Made by a program: the position numbers and the translations under genes. The notes beneath the pieces were generated by a model. The model worked only from the letters and a program-made list of their open reading frames with translations, was not told where the DNA came from and did no database searches. This document shows positions 56,719-64,000 of a DNA stretch of 64,000 bases, piece by piece; within the stretch, counting starts at the first letter, position 1; each line of letters opens with the position of its first letter. The stretch is from contig NZ_LJSI01000042.1 of assembly GCF_001305295.1 (NCBI RefSeq), positions 1 through 64,000 on the forward strand. Reading direction: 5' to 3'. The DNA comes from Neptunomonas antarctica (GTDB taxonomy: Bacteria; Pseudomonadota; Gammaproteobacteria; Pseudomonadales; Balneatricaceae).

Positions 56719-57291
56719 AAACACCACTTTTTATAATTATTATATCGGTTTAAGCATGCCAATTATCAGTAAAAAGGATGTGCGAAAATCAGTTTCTTAA
56801 TATTTCTTCAACGAAAATTTCAAATACATCATCATGTTAGTAGAGAAGTTGAATTTCGCCATATTTATTTTAGTGGTAGCTTCTTTAGCAGAGATGTTGG
56901 GTCCGGTTCAAGCATGGTTAAAATAATCAGATCTTACTATGTGTTCAATATATCTGACAAATTGAAAGGGTGTCCTGCAGATTTAACGTCAGTTATTGCT
57001 CATAATTGGTCTTATTAAGATCTAATAGCCTGTGTTGGCTGAATTATTATTCTAAAGCCTGTTTTTCAATTATTATTATTTAAATCATATAGTTAGGTTT
57101 TTAATATTGGTTGTTAAAGGAGCCTGTGAGTGAAATATTTTTTGTCGATGAAAAATAATCAAAGTAAAAGTCTACTATTTGTAAAAAATAATGCACATAA
57201 ATTGTCAGGTAGTGTTAGCGTATGAGTCACATTAGGTATCAAATATACGTATTAGAGCACCATTAATAAATAATAAATTGAGGTTATTAGC
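56719..57291. other. Intergenic region between the divergent sensor operon and gcdH
   Basis: This AT-rich 570-bp region should contain two divergent promoters. A 30-codon frame at 56834-56926 (MLVEKLNFAIFILVVASLAE) could encode a one-helix peptide but has no ribosome site. At 57232-57251 ATTAGGTAT and ATATAC lie in inverted arrangement, resembling a half of the palindrome upstream of the XRE-cupin gene. Confidence 0.4.
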
Positions 57292-58467
57292 ATGAGTAAA
57301 GCGGCATTTATTTGGGAAGATCCTTTCTTGTTAGACCAGCAGATTACCGATGAAGAGCGTATGGTTCGTGATGCGGCGCGTGACTACATGCAAGACAAAT
57401 TAATGCCGCGTGTATTGCTAGCAAACCGTAATGAGACATTTGATGTCGAGATCATGACAGAGTTGGGTGAGCTGGGCTTATTGGGAAGCACCTTGCCTGA
57501 AAAATATGGTTGTGCCGCAGTCAGCCATGTCAGCTATGGTTTGGTAGCACGCGAGGTTGAACGGGTTGATAGTGGCTACCGTTCTGCAATGAGCGTGCAA
57601 TCTTCACTTGTTATGCATCCCATCTACGCCTACGGAAGTGAAGAGCAGCGTCAAAAGTATTTACCTAAATTAGCCAGCGGTGAATGGATCGGATGTTTTG
57701 GTCTAACGGAGCCTGATGCGGGTTCTGACCCTGCCGGGATGCGCACTAAGGCTACAAAAGTAGATGGCGGCTTTATCCTCAAAGGCAGCAAAATGTGGAT
57801 TACCAATTCACCGGTCGCGCATGTGTTTGTGGTCTGGGCAAAATTGGATGATGTGATTCGTGGTTTCGTACTTGAGAAAGGTATGAAAGGCCTGTCAGCT
57901 CCTAAAATTGAAGGTAAGTTTTCACTTCGGGCATCGATCACGGGCGAAATCGTTATGGAAGATGTGTTTGTTCCTGACGAAAATATGCTTCCAAATGTAT
58001 CGGGGTTAGCAGGCCCGTTCGGTTGCTTGAACAAGGCACGTTTTGGTATCGCGTGGGGTGCATTAGGCGCGGCAGAGTTCTGTTGGCATGCCGCACGTCA
58101 ATACACACTGGATCGTAAGCAATTTGGTCGTCCGCTAGCACAAACTCAATTAGTGCAGAAAAAATTAGCAGATATGCAGACAGAAATTTCTATTGGTCTT
58201 CAGGGTTGCCTGCGTATGGCGCAGATGATGGACGCCGGTAACTGTCCGGTTGAGCTTATCTCTCTGATGAAACGAAACAACTGCGGTAAGGCATTAGATA
58301 TTGCGCGTGTATCCCGTGATATGCATGGCGGTAACGGTATTTCTGATGAGTTCCATGTGATTCGTCATGTGATGAACCTTGAGGCGGTGAATACCTATGA
58401 AGGTACACACGATATTCACGCGTTGATTCTTGGCCGAGCGCAGACTGGTTTACAGGCGTTTTTCTGA
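57292..58467 (+). CDS. gcdH: Glutaryl-CoA dehydrogenase
   Basis: A 391-residue acyl-CoA dehydrogenase. The flavin and substrate stretches [16 protein letters not shown] and [39 protein letters not shown] and the catalytic Glu in [17 protein letters not shown] all match GcdH, which converts glutaryl-CoA to crotonyl-CoA in lysine and tryptophan breakdown. The Arg-bearing segment [14 protein letters not shown] is normal. Its stop touches the start of the CoA-transferase gene. Confidence 0.95.
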   Translation: MSKAAFIWEDPFLLDQQITDEERMVRDAARDYMQDKLMPRVLLANRNETFDVEIMTELGELGLLGSTLPEKYGCAAVSHVSYGLVAREVERVDSGYRSAMSVQSSLVMHPIYAYGSEEQRQKYLPKLASGEWIGCFGLTEPDAGSDPAGMRTKATKVDGGFILKGSKMWITNSPVAHVFVVWAKLDDVIRGFVLEKGMKGLSAPKIEGKFSLRASITGEIVMEDVFVPDENMLPNVSGLAGPFGCLNKARFGIAWGALGAAEFCWHAARQYTLDRKQFGRPLAQTQLVQKKLADMQTEISIGLQGCLRMAQMMDAGNCPVELISLMKRNNCGKALDIARVSRDMHGGNGISDEFHVIRHVMNLEAVNTYEGTHDIHALILGRAQTGLQAFF

Positions 58468-59684
58468 TGAGCGGCGCTTTATCACATATCCGTGTTCTTG
58501 ATTTGAGTCGTATTCTTGCGGGCCCCTGGGCCGGCCAGATGCTGGCTGATTTCGGTGCTGAGGTGATTAAGATCGAGCGCCCCGGTAAAGGTGATGATAC
58601 GCGACAATGGGGACCTCCTTTTATGCAGGGGAGCGACGCTAAAACGTCGGAAGCCGCTTATTTTCATGCGGCTAATCGAGGCAAGCAGTCCGTTGCGGTT
58701 GATATGGCGTGTCCTGAAGGGCAAGCCATTATTCGCGAGTTAGTCAAAGTATCGGATGTACTGTTAGAGAACTATAAAGTAGGTGGGCTTAAGCAATACG
58801 GGCTTGATTACGATTCACTGAAAGCACTGAATCCGCGTCTCATCTATTGTTCTATCACCGGTTTCGGGCAAGATGGCCCCGATGCACAGCGAGCAGGTTA
58901 CGATTTTATGATTCAGGGGATGGGTGGCCTGATGAGCGTAACAGGGGAGCCTGACGGTATGCCAATGAAAGCGGGGGTCGCGCTGGTTGATGTGATGACG
59001 GGTCTGTATGCGGCCAATGCTGTGCAAGCGGCATTATTGCATCGTGAAGAAACCGGTATGGGTCAATATATCGACCTGGCATTGCTGGATGTGCAAGTGG
59101 CGACACTGGCCAATCAGGCGATGAACTTTTTAGCCAGCGGTGTTTCTCCTGAGCGATTAGGTAACGCACACCCCAATATAGTGCCTTACCAGGCATTTCC
59201 GACAGCCGATGGTCACATTATTCTGGCCGTTGGCAATGATCAGCAATTTACACGTTTTTGTGAAGCGGCGGGTCGGCCAGAGCTTGCAGCAGATCCGGCG
59301 TTCAGTAGTAATCAAAAGCGTGTAGAGAACCGTAATGATCTGATTCCATTTTTGCTTCCGTTGATGAAACACAACACCACTGAAGTGTGGTTAGCAAAAC
59401 TGGGAGACGTAGGTGTACCTTGTGGGCCTATCAATACGATAGCGCAGGTCTTTGATGAGCCGCAGATTAAACATCGTGAGATGCAGATTTCTCTGGAACA
59501 TCGGGATGCCGGCAATGTTCCTTCTGTCGCTAATCCGGTAAAATTTTCAAAAACACCGATTACCTATCGTCAGGCACCTCCGGTATTGGGTGAGCATAGC
59601 GAACAGGTTCTTAAGTCGGTTTTAGATATGACGGAAAAAGATATAGAAAAACTTTGTAATCAGGGTGTTATACAAAGAGGTTAA
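58467..59684 (+). CDS. CaiB/BaiF family III CoA-transferase, probably glutarate CoA-transferase
   Basis: A 405-residue class III CoA-transferase. The N terminus VLDLSRILAGPWAGQMLADFGAEVIKIE and the LLDVQVATLANQAMN segment, with the catalytic Asp, are typical. It shares one nucleotide with the gcdH stop, so the pair is co-translated. With GcdH it would activate glutarate to glutaryl-CoA using succinyl-CoA, as in known gcdH-linked transferases (pathway inference). Confidence 0.9.
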   Translation: MSGALSHIRVLDLSRILAGPWAGQMLADFGAEVIKIERPGKGDDTRQWGPPFMQGSDAKTSEAAYFHAANRGKQSVAVDMACPEGQAIIRELVKVSDVLLENYKVGGLKQYGLDYDSLKALNPRLIYCSITGFGQDGPDAQRAGYDFMIQGMGGLMSVTGEPDGMPMKAGVALVDVMTGLYAANAVQAALLHREETGMGQYIDLALLDVQVATLANQAMNFLASGVSPERLGNAHPNIVPYQAFPTADGHIILAVGNDQQFTRFCEAAGRPELAADPAFSSNQKRVENRNDLIPFLLPLMKHNTTEVWLAKLGDVGVPCGPINTIAQVFDEPQIKHREMQISLEHRDAGNVPSVANPVKFSKTPITYRQAPPVLGEHSEQVLKSVLDMTEKDIEKLCNQGVIQRG

Positions 59685-59759
59685 TGTGCTTTATCACGAT
59701 AGTACAACCTGCTTTATTAAGTTGTGCGCTAATAAATAGTACGCTGATTTTTCTAGTTG

Positions 59760-59834
59760 CTTACGGTATTAATTGACCGTAAGTGGCTAGAGTTTTAGGT
59801 ATACTATAAGTTTTTTATAGTATACCTAAAACTC
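59760..59834. promoter_or_regulatory. Two inverted repeats before the XRE-cupin regulator
   Basis: The first is CTTACGGT (59760-59767) with ACCGTAAG (59776-59783), an 8-bp stem and 8-nt loop. The second is a perfect 20-bp arm, starting GAGTTTTAGGTATACTATAA at 59790-59809, with its complement at 59815-59834 and a 5-nt loop. The arm contains -10-like TATACT/TATAGT. No T-run follows, and it ends 20 bp before the regulator start, so operator or leader function is more likely than termination. Confidence 0.75.
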
Positions 59835-59854
59835 AATAAATACAGGAATTTAGT

Positions 59855-60388
59855 GTGGATGTTGGCGAGAGATTAAAGCAGATCAGAACACTTAAAGGTG
59901 TTTCTCAGCGCGAATTGGCCAAGCGTGCGGGTGTGACTAATAGTACTATTTCAATGATTGAAAAAAATGCGGTGAGCCCTTCGGTTAGTTCGCTTAAAAA
60001 AATTCTTGCCTGTGTGCCTATTTCCATTGGTGATTTTTTCACAGATGATACCCAACCGGAAAAAGTAGTCTTTCGTGCCGATGAACAGCCGAATATTGGA
60101 ACTGATAACGTTAAATTGCTGTTGGTTGGTGCTACAGTGAAAGGGCGCTCTACTAATATATTGAGAGAACATTATCCGCCTGGAGCCGATACCGGCGCAG
60201 ATATGTTGCAGCATGAAGGAGAAGAAGGTGGTTTGGTTCTGCAAGGTGAGATCGAATTGACCGTTGGTTTTGATGTTTATCATCTTAAAGCGGGAGACGG
60301 TTATTATTTTAACAGTTCACTGCCTCACCGATTTAGAAATACGTCGGATGAAGAGTGCCAGATATTCAGCTCCAATCCTGCGGGCTGA
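59855..60388 (+). CDS. XRE-cupin transcriptional regulator (PuuR type)
   Basis: A 177-residue regulator. The N-terminal HTH is at about 5-60 (LKQIRTLKGVSQRELAKRAGVTNSTISMIEKN) and the C-terminal cupin at about 100-175 (GGLVLQGEIELTVGFDVYHLKAGDGYYF...LPHRFRN). The GTG start at 59855 has an AGGA site 7 nt upstream. It follows the glutarate genes after 170 bp and a striking inverted repeat which it may bind itself. By analogy with PuuR-like proteins it may repress a catabolic operon, possibly gcdH and the CoA-transferase. Confidence 0.88.
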   Translation: MDVGERLKQIRTLKGVSQRELAKRAGVTNSTISMIEKNAVSPSVSSLKKILACVPISIGDFFTDDTQPEKVVFRADEQPNIGTDNVKLLLVGATVKGRSTNILREHYPPGADTGADMLQHEGEEGGLVLQGEIELTVGFDVYHLKAGDGYYFNSSLPHRFRNTSDEECQIFSSNPAG

Positions 60389-60491
60389 GAAAGAGTCAAT
60401 TCCCCCGCTTATGGCGCGCGTGAGGAATTTTATTGTTCGCTAAGCCTGTTTATAAGCCTTATTAAGCCTCCCTGATCTGAAAAAATCCAGC

Positions 60492-61703
60492 TTAGAAATA
60501 CCGTTCTGCACTGATTTGAATGTGGCTGTCGTTACCTAGAGTTGATAGGGGGTCGCGAGCATCCTCTGCAGAAAAGAAACGTCCATCCAAGCTTACTTTC
60601 CATTTATTGCCTATTCGCCGGCTCGCTTCCACCTGAAAACTGCTGCTGCCATAGTCAAGATCATGAATAATACCGGCGAGAAACTCAGTGCTGGCCGCGT
60701 CATTCAGTGTTAAACGTGCGCCTATCGAGACATCGTTCTGAAATATTGCGTTTGCATCCTTGCCGCGTTGATCCCAACCATATTCCAGCAAAACTCCAAG
60801 ATCTGCATTACTATCGTGAATGGCATAAAAGGTATATTCAAAACCGGCTTGCGTAGCCCAGTATCGTTGTGTGTCGGTCTCGCGCCAGATGGCTTCTGCT
60901 TTCCAGAGCCAGCTGTCTAATGTGGCCTGTGCGTCGAAACCGAATTGGTTCATCTGCTCATAATAAGGTACAAGTACCATGTCGCTACCGTTAGTGCCTA
61001 TCTGTAGAATAGGGTCACGATTAGTGCCTCTAAACCAGTATGCGCCTAGATCAAAATCGCCAACGAAATGGTTCCAGCGTACGGCGAAATCAGTGTGAAG
61101 TGCTTCGTTTCCGGCTTCAAAGAGAGCTTGATCCTGATCGACATAGAGTTCTGTGCGTAAGCGGCCTTGTTTGCCTGGGAACGTACGTTCGCGAAAACCG
61201 GGCAGCAGGTATAGATCGACAATCCCCCATTCTTTGACAAACGAAAGATTGATCATTGGCTGACCAAGTTTATCTTCACCATCAATATCTTCGACAGCAT
61301 CGCTTTGATTGATAACGTCGACAAGATGCTGGAACTCAGTTACGCCCCAAAATACTTTGCGAATACCCGAGCGCAATTCCCAATCTTCACCCTGATGATT
61401 CCAGCTAAACTCACGGATATCAGCATGTGTTCTTTCGTCATCATGCTGATCTATGCGCAAAAATGGTTTAAAGGACAGAGAATCCTGGTTGTCATTCCAG
61501 TGCCAGAATAGGGTGGGTTCAACAGACAAAGAGGTATTACTATTGTAGGACTGGTCTGTAAATTGAGCGCCTTCTGTAAAGAGTCGCAACTCGGTAGTTG
61601 CTTTACCATAAGACTCGAATTCCACGGCGGCGCATGTCGGAGCGGTTAGGGCTAGTATTAGCCCTAACCCTGTCAGGTATTGGTTGCCTCGATGTAATGA
61701 CAT
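60492..61703 (-). CDS. Outer-membrane beta-barrel-like protein of an MMPL-LolA-like export module
   Basis: A 403-residue exported protein with a signal peptide (LGLILALTAPTCAAVEF) and many alternating beta strands ending in an aromatic residue (ISAERYF), typical of an outer-membrane barrel. It resembles DUF1302-like barrels. It starts 1 nt after the LolA-like gene stops, and the MMPL transporter gene lies upstream; such triplets occur together in many gammaproteobacteria and are thought to move lipids or lipid-like molecules across the envelope. The cargo is unknown. Confidence 0.75.
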   Translation of the reverse strand: MSLHRGNQYLTGLGLILALTAPTCAAVEFESYGKATTELRLFTEGAQFTDQSYNSNTSLSVEPTLFWHWNDNQDSLSFKPFLRIDQHDDERTHADIREFSWNHQGEDWELRSGIRKVFWGVTEFQHLVDVINQSDAVEDIDGEDKLGQPMINLSFVKEWGIVDLYLLPGFRERTFPGKQGRLRTELYVDQDQALFEAGNEALHTDFAVRWNHFVGDFDLGAYWFRGTNRDPILQIGTNGSDMVLVPYYEQMNQFGFDAQATLDSWLWKAEAIWRETDTQRYWATQAGFEYTFYAIHDSNADLGVLLEYGWDQRGKDANAIFQNDVSIGARLTLNDAASTEFLAGIIHDLDYGSSSFQVEASRRIGNKWKVSLDGRFFSAEDARDPLSTLGNDSHIQISAERYF

Positions 61704-61704
61704 T

Positions 61705-62502
61705 TTAATGTGCTCGTTTTAATGAGTTTCTATTAAAGTCTGCATCACTTAAGCCTGTATTGAACTGATAATCTGTCCATATAAGGTCGGTATTTTTTTT
61801 TGTTAGATGATTGTCCATTTTCATCATGTCCGGGCGCCAGTGTTTACCTAAATATTGTTGATATGCAGCGTAGGTCAGCGTTTTTAATAGTGAGTTTTTC
61901 CGATCATAAAAGTCAATTTTATGAAGACGGTTTTCGCTCTGATCAATCCAGACGACTCTGCGCGTGTAACCTGAATATTCGTCTACCGGGTACTGTTCAA
62001 CAACATAGCACTGCTCAGTTCCGCAGGATTCATCCCTGAGATACTTGTAAGTATATTTCTCGATTTCAAATGATGTCAAATCCTCATAGGCAAACTCGGA
62101 GCCCATGAAGGGGCCTGACTTGTTACGTGAAGCTATCCGTTTAACGCGCTTAAGAGCAGGCAGGTAAAGCCATTGGTCATCAGCTTCGCCTGGATGGGAG
62201 AAACTTAAAAAAGCGGTGCCTTTTACATCCAGTGGCCTATCAAAAATACTCAGGCTTTTATCGCCATCATCCTTTTTTTCAAGCGATTGCATGCGGATAT
62301 CACGGATGCTTTCCTGCCCCTCGCTATTGCGTAGGACCATTTGCATCTGGGCTGTCATATCTGTCCAGCCGATATCACTTTGTTTGGTTTGTTTGGCAAT
62401 CGCCAGGCCTTTTTCCTCTGCTGTTTCTGCGTAGGAAAAGGACGCACTTGCGAGCAGAATGGCAGGAAGCAGCCAATTAATTGTTTTTGCTTGAAGGTTC
62501 AT
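61705..62502 (-). CDS. Outer membrane lipoprotein-sorting-like (LolA-like) periplasmic protein
   Basis: A 265-residue periplasmic protein with signal peptide ending ASFSYA. The mature part has DWQWLYLPALKRVKRI-like features (here DDQWLYLPALKRVKRIASRNKSG), FMGSEFAYEDL and YRDKWRPD-like features typical of the LolA-like family linked to RND/MMPL pumps. The start overlaps the MMPL gene end by 26 nt. It probably carries a lipid between the inner-membrane pump and the outer-membrane barrel. Confidence 0.82.
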   Translation of the reverse strand: MNLQAKTINWLLPAILLASASFSYAETAEEKGLAIAKQTKQSDIGWTDMTAQMQMVLRNSEGQESIRDIRMQSLEKKDDGDKSLSIFDRPLDVKGTAFLSFSHPGEADDQWLYLPALKRVKRIASRNKSGPFMGSEFAYEDLTSFEIEKYTYKYLRDESCGTEQCYVVEQYPVDEYSGYTRRVVWIDQSENRLHKIDFYDRKNSLLKTLTYAAYQQYLGKHWRPDMMKMDNHLTKKNTDLIWTDYQFNTGLSDADFNRNSLKRAH

Positions 62503-64000
62503 GCAGAGCTCCTTTTGTGCTGTCTGTCTGGTTTTCGTATCTGGGTGTTGTATCTAGTTTCATGAGAAGTGGTGGTAAAAACAAGAAATCTACCACCAAC
62601 GCAATCAGTATAGTAATAGCGGTCAGCAAACCCATATCAGCATTAATTTTGAAACTGGATTGAGCAAGCACCATAAAGCCAGCGACCAGAACAAGGGAGG
62701 TGATCCAGAGTGCGCGGCCAACACTCGCGAAGGCGTATTGAACGGCCTCGTGAGAGTTTTTATTCTTCTGTTCGCGGGCATAACGGTACTTACTGAGAAA
62801 GTGCACCGTATCGTCCACGATAATGCCTAATGTCATACCTGCAACCACTGACAGCGCTAAACCAACCTGACCATCAATAAAATACCAGAGTCCAAAGCCC
62901 ATTGCAGCAGGCGCCAAGTTAGGCAGCAAGCTAATAAGTCCGTAGCGTACTGAGCGCAGAGCTATGCCTAATAGGGCTGATATCAGGATTAAAGCCAGCG
63001 TGATGCCGATAAGCATACTATGAATATTGCGCTGGCCAATGTGAGCAAACATTAACGGCGGACTGGCAACCAATATATTGTATTGTGGTGCATTGTCTGC
63101 AAACCATTGGTACAGGCGTTCTTCTAGTTCAATTTGTTCATTACTGGTCAGGTTTTTAAAGGTGCCTATGACGCGCGTAGATGATTTATCAACATTTAAC
63201 TGGTTGTTAAGATCGAGACCATACGGAAGTGACATTTCATAAAGTAACAGATACTGCGCCGCTAATTCCCGACTCTCCGGTAGGGTATAAAAAGCGGGAT
63301 TATCGGCGTGCATATTTTTGTTAAGGCGTTTAATGATATCCGTCAGAGTACTGACGTGGTCTGTTTCAGGTTGAGTACGAAGCCAGCCACTGAAGTTATC
63401 AAGTGCTTTAAGGTAGGCGGGTTCATTGATGCCGCCAGATTCGCCTGACTTGATAGATATTTCAATAGAGGTCATACCTGAAATATTATCCTGCATGAAA
63501 TCAGTGGCCTGGCGAAACGGCACTGTCTTATCGAAGTATTTAACAAAGTCATCGTTGAGCGTGTTTAGTGGCACAAAAACCACCATCGATAGAATAACAA
63601 GGGTCATTCCGGGGAGTAAAATATTGCGCTTATTGATGACAAATGCCGAAAACTTATCCATCAAGTCACTGTTCTCAGTGTTCTGCGGCTTAACCTTAAT
63701 GGGTAATAACATGAGCAGGGCAGGGAAAACCGTAATCGACAAGAGGAACGCGATCATGACGCCTGCGGCGACCATGTTGCCCAAGTCTCGAAAAGGAGGA
63801 GAGTCGGAAAAGTTCATGCTCAGGAAGCCAATGGCTGTGGTGATACTGGTCAGAAAAATGGGGTTGAAATTAATCCGCAAGCTACTTATAAGTGCAGCCC
63901 GTTTCTCCGCGCCGTGACGTAATTCATAGAAAAATGTCGTTAAAATATGCACACAATCAGCAACGGCAAGCGTTAGAAGTATGGTGGGTGCACTGATTGA
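62477..64000 (-). CDS. MMPL/RND-superfamily transporter, C-terminal part (runs off the window)
   Basis: At least 507 residues of the C-terminal region are seen; the start lies beyond the right edge, since the frame stays open to base 64000 and reads the membrane helix APTILLTLAVADCVHILTTFF. Features include a GxxxD-type helix (IMTLGIIVDDTVHFLSKYRYA), a periplasmic loop of about 200 residues and five or six C-terminal helices. Such pumps use the proton gradient to move hydrophobic molecules. It is the first gene of the envelope module on this strand, and its end overlaps the LolA-like gene by 26 nt. Confidence 0.88.
   Translation of the reverse strand, partial: SISAPTILLTLAVADCVHILTTFFYELRHGAEKRAALISSLRINFNPIFLTSITTAIGFLSMNFSDSPPFRDLGNMVAAGVMIAFLLSITVFPALLMLLPIKVKPQNTENSDLMDKFSAFVINKRNILLPGMTLVILSMVVFVPLNTLNDDFVKYFDKTVPFRQATDFMQDNISGMTSIEISIKSGESGGINEPAYLKALDNFSGWLRTQPETDHVSTLTDIIKRLNKNMHADNPAFYTLPESRELAAQYLLLYEMSLPYGLDLNNQLNVDKSSTRVIGTFKNLTSNEQIELEERLYQWFADNAPQYNILVASPPLMFAHIGQRNIHSMLIGITLALILISALLGIALRSVRYGLISLLPNLAPAAMGFGLWYFIDGQVGLALSVVAGMTLGIIVDDTVHFLSKYRYAREQKNKNSHEAVQYAFASVGRALWITSLVLVAGFMVLAQSSFKINADMGLLTAITILIALVVDFLFLPPLLMKLDTTPRYENQTDSTKGALHEPSSKNN

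Noticed and set aside
56834-56926. 30-codon frame for a one-helix peptide upstream of gcdH
   Set aside because: It has no ribosome-binding site, and such a short hydrophobic frame is expected by chance in AT-rich DNA.
57179-57198. TGTAAAAAATAATGCACA, similar to the PEP-CTERM upstream motif
   Set aside because: Only the left half matches; the TGACA half is broken, and there is no sigma-54 site or PEP-CTERM gene nearby.

Overview
The window looks like chromosomal DNA of a marine-type gammaproteobacterium, plausibly an Oceanospirillales-like lineage. This is inferred from the nudJ-mnmA-hflD-purB block, the long Pseudomonas-type isocitrate lyase, roxA and trmJ, and a heavy load of c-di-GMP and hybrid-kinase signalling genes. 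There are no rRNA, tRNA or CRISPR features that I can see. Base composition is moderate, except for one visibly GC-rich lipase gene at 9.0-10.6 kb.

Layout. (1) 0-8.1 kb: a GntR/FCD regulator heads a tight operon with a complete branched-chain-amino-acid-type ABC importer (binding protein, two permeases, two ATPases), an M20 N-carbamoyl-amino-acid hydrolase/allantoate-amidohydrolase-type enzyme and an amidase-signature hydrolase. Together they form an uptake-and-deamidation route for an unidentified amide, ureide or carbamoyl compound. (2) 8.1-17.3 kb: an accessory region littered with decayed insertion sequences (IS256, IS6 and IS5 families), a GC-rich lipase-like gene, and PEP-CTERM genes (two PEP-CTERM proteins and a prsT-type TPR protein). 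Both PEP-CTERM genes have a matching sigma-54 promoter, and a 17-bp motif lies 63-64 bp upstream of each. A broken copy of part of prsT sits 3 kb from the parent gene. (3) 17.3-23.2 kb: 1-Cys peroxiredoxin, MscS channel, small membrane protein, SOUL haem-binding-type protein and an OsmC-YcaO fusion. (4) 23.3-36.4 kb: a five-gene signalling cluster on one strand: hybrid kinase, single-domain response regulator, HPt-REC-REC-GGDEF cyclase, a second hybrid kinase with HPt, and a REC-REC-PAS-PAS-GAF-degenerate GGDEF-EAL phosphodiesterase. It has the parts for a phosphorelay feeding into c-di-GMP turnover. (5) 36.4-46.5 kb: an FAD-protein pseudogene, an enoyl-CoA hydratase family gene, two hypotheticals (one with a possible ADP-ribosyltransferase-like signature), aceA with a divergent LysR regulator, an HhH-domain protein, the trmJ-small ORF-roxA operon, an alpha/beta hydrolase and a DUF6172-type protein. 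(6) 46.5-53 kb: a secreted protein behind a four-unit TTRAG repeat, purB-hflD-mnmA-nudJ, moaE and a RES-Xre toxin-antitoxin pair. (7) 53.2-56.7 kb: a periplasmic sugar-binding-type protein in operon with a membrane GGDEF-EAL protein. (8) 57.3-60.4 kb: glutaryl-CoA dehydrogenase, a CoA-transferase and an XRE-cupin regulator that follows a 20-bp-arm perfect inverted repeat, suggesting glutarate/lysine catabolism. (9) 60.5-64 kb: an outer-membrane beta-barrel-like protein, a LolA-like protein and an MMPL/RND transporter that runs off the right edge.

The most interesting signals are the repeated sigma-54 promoter plus 17-bp upstream-motif module at PEP-CTERM genes, the signalling cluster with a probable ATA start codon, and the IS-mediated remodelling of the PEP-CTERM region. 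All family calls are made by reading motifs in the sequence; no database search was possible.
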